NCBI GenBank assembly: GCA_020024155.1
Contig: JAHHUE010000043.1
Span: 1-13,669, forward strand
Length of the DNA stretch: 13,669 nucleotides
Direction: 5' to 3'
From: Oscillospiraceae bacterium
GTDB lineage: Bacteria; Bacillota; Clostridia; Oscillospirales; Ruminococcaceae
Shown piece after piece: positions 13,326 through 13,669 of the stretch. A program made the translations under genes and the position numbers. A model generated the notes under the pieces. That model did no database searches, had not been told where the DNA came from, and saw only the letters and a program-made list of their open reading frames with translations. Numbering within the stretch: position 1 is the stretch's first letter; every line of letters begins with the position of its first letter.

Positions 13326-13610
13326 TTAAAAATTTTTATTTAAAATTCTAACCCTTGCTGTTAAAGACTTAATATCCCAGTTATACATTTCAAACAGTAA
13401 GTCAGTAGGTATAATTTTTCTTGTTGGCGGTGCATAGATTTTACGACCGTTTTTTCTTGCATACTCATAAGCACACTCAACAACTTTAAATGCAGTAGAC
13501 GAGCTTACTTTAAAACACTTCTCTATGTCTTTTGCTGTAACTGCCATATTATTTGCATAAAGGTCTAGCAAATTTTTACTGTCAGTTTGTAAATTAGGTT
13601 GTCTACACAT
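13326..13610 (-). CDS. Small helix-turn-helix DNA-binding protein
   Basis: A 94-residue protein starting from the ATG at 13610, which has GGGGG about 8 nt upstream; an ATG at 13625 has no ribosome site. It begins MCRQPNLQTDSKNLLDLYAN. A helical region of about residues 20-50, VTAKDIEKCFKVSSSTAFKV, has the spacing of a helix-turn-helix, and the second half (NGRKIYAPPTRKIIPTDLLF) is conserved-looking for this type of phage regulator. It is likely a small DNA-binding factor of the early region. Its stop is 10 nt before the ATG of the membrane protein gene. Confidence 0.65.
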   Translation of the reverse strand: MCRQPNLQTDSKNLLDLYANNMAVTAKDIEKCFKVSSSTAFKVVECAYEYARKNGRKIYAPPTRKIIPTDLLFEMYNWDIKSLTARVRILNKNF

Positions 13611-13614
13611 AAAG

Positions 13615-13669
13615 CTAACCCCCATTACTATTTAAAAGTTCTGCAATAACTTTTGCTTTTGTTGGTTCT
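13615..13669 (-). CDS. C-terminal end of an upstream gene (partial)
   Basis: The minus strand reads in one frame from the window edge to a TAG at 13615-13617, with residues ending EPTKAKVIAELLNSNGG. Its stop overlaps the ribosome site of the next gene, the coupled pattern seen through the operon. Seventeen residues are too few to assign a family. Confidence 0.5.
   Translation of the reverse strand, partial: EPTKAKVIAELLNSNGG

Overview
This window is part of a tailed double-stranded DNA bacteriophage or prophage of a low-G+C Firmicute, probably a gut Clostridium-type host. The evidence is AT-rich DNA, AGGAG/GGAGG ribosome sites before nearly every gene, some TTG starts, and a complete run of packaging and head genes. 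All 24 supported protein genes (two cut by the window edges) lie on the minus strand, so the natural reading order is from the right end to the left. Family calls rest on recognised motifs and gene order; no database search was possible.

Right part (13669 to about 9630) is an early/replication region. It holds a helix-turn-helix protein, a 56-residue membrane protein, three small phage proteins, an HUH-type rolling-circle Rep, an SH3/KOW-like small protein, a SAM methyltransferase, an HNH-like protein, a Cys-rich small protein and a 31-residue membrane peptide. Two non-coding stretches stand out. Between 12889 and 13144 lies a 200-bp segment bounded by perfect 24-bp inverted repeats, followed by a plus-strand promoter and a short two-hairpin RNA (about 13142-13207) ending in a very strong intrinsic terminator. 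It is the only convincing plus-strand transcription unit in the window. The leader of rep (11857-12001) carries three hairpins, repeated GGTAT motifs and a good minus-strand promoter whose spacer is filled by a palindrome.

Middle part (9609 to 8510) encodes two sigma-region-4-like regulators in tandem, probably controllers of late transcription. A hairpin terminator separates them, and a 10-bp tandem repeat and a dyad lie nearby.

Left part (8474 to 1) is the late morphogenesis operon in the usual order: small terminase, large terminase, small membrane protein, portal, scaffold, major capsid protein, small decoration-like protein, head-tail adaptor, a 615-residue nozzle- or hub-like protein, and a small partial structural gene. 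Intrinsic terminators lie just before the scaffold and just after the decoration gene, so scaffold, capsid and decoration form a separate expression block. The adaptor and nozzle-like proteins next to a P22-type portal suggest a short-tailed virion, but this is inference.
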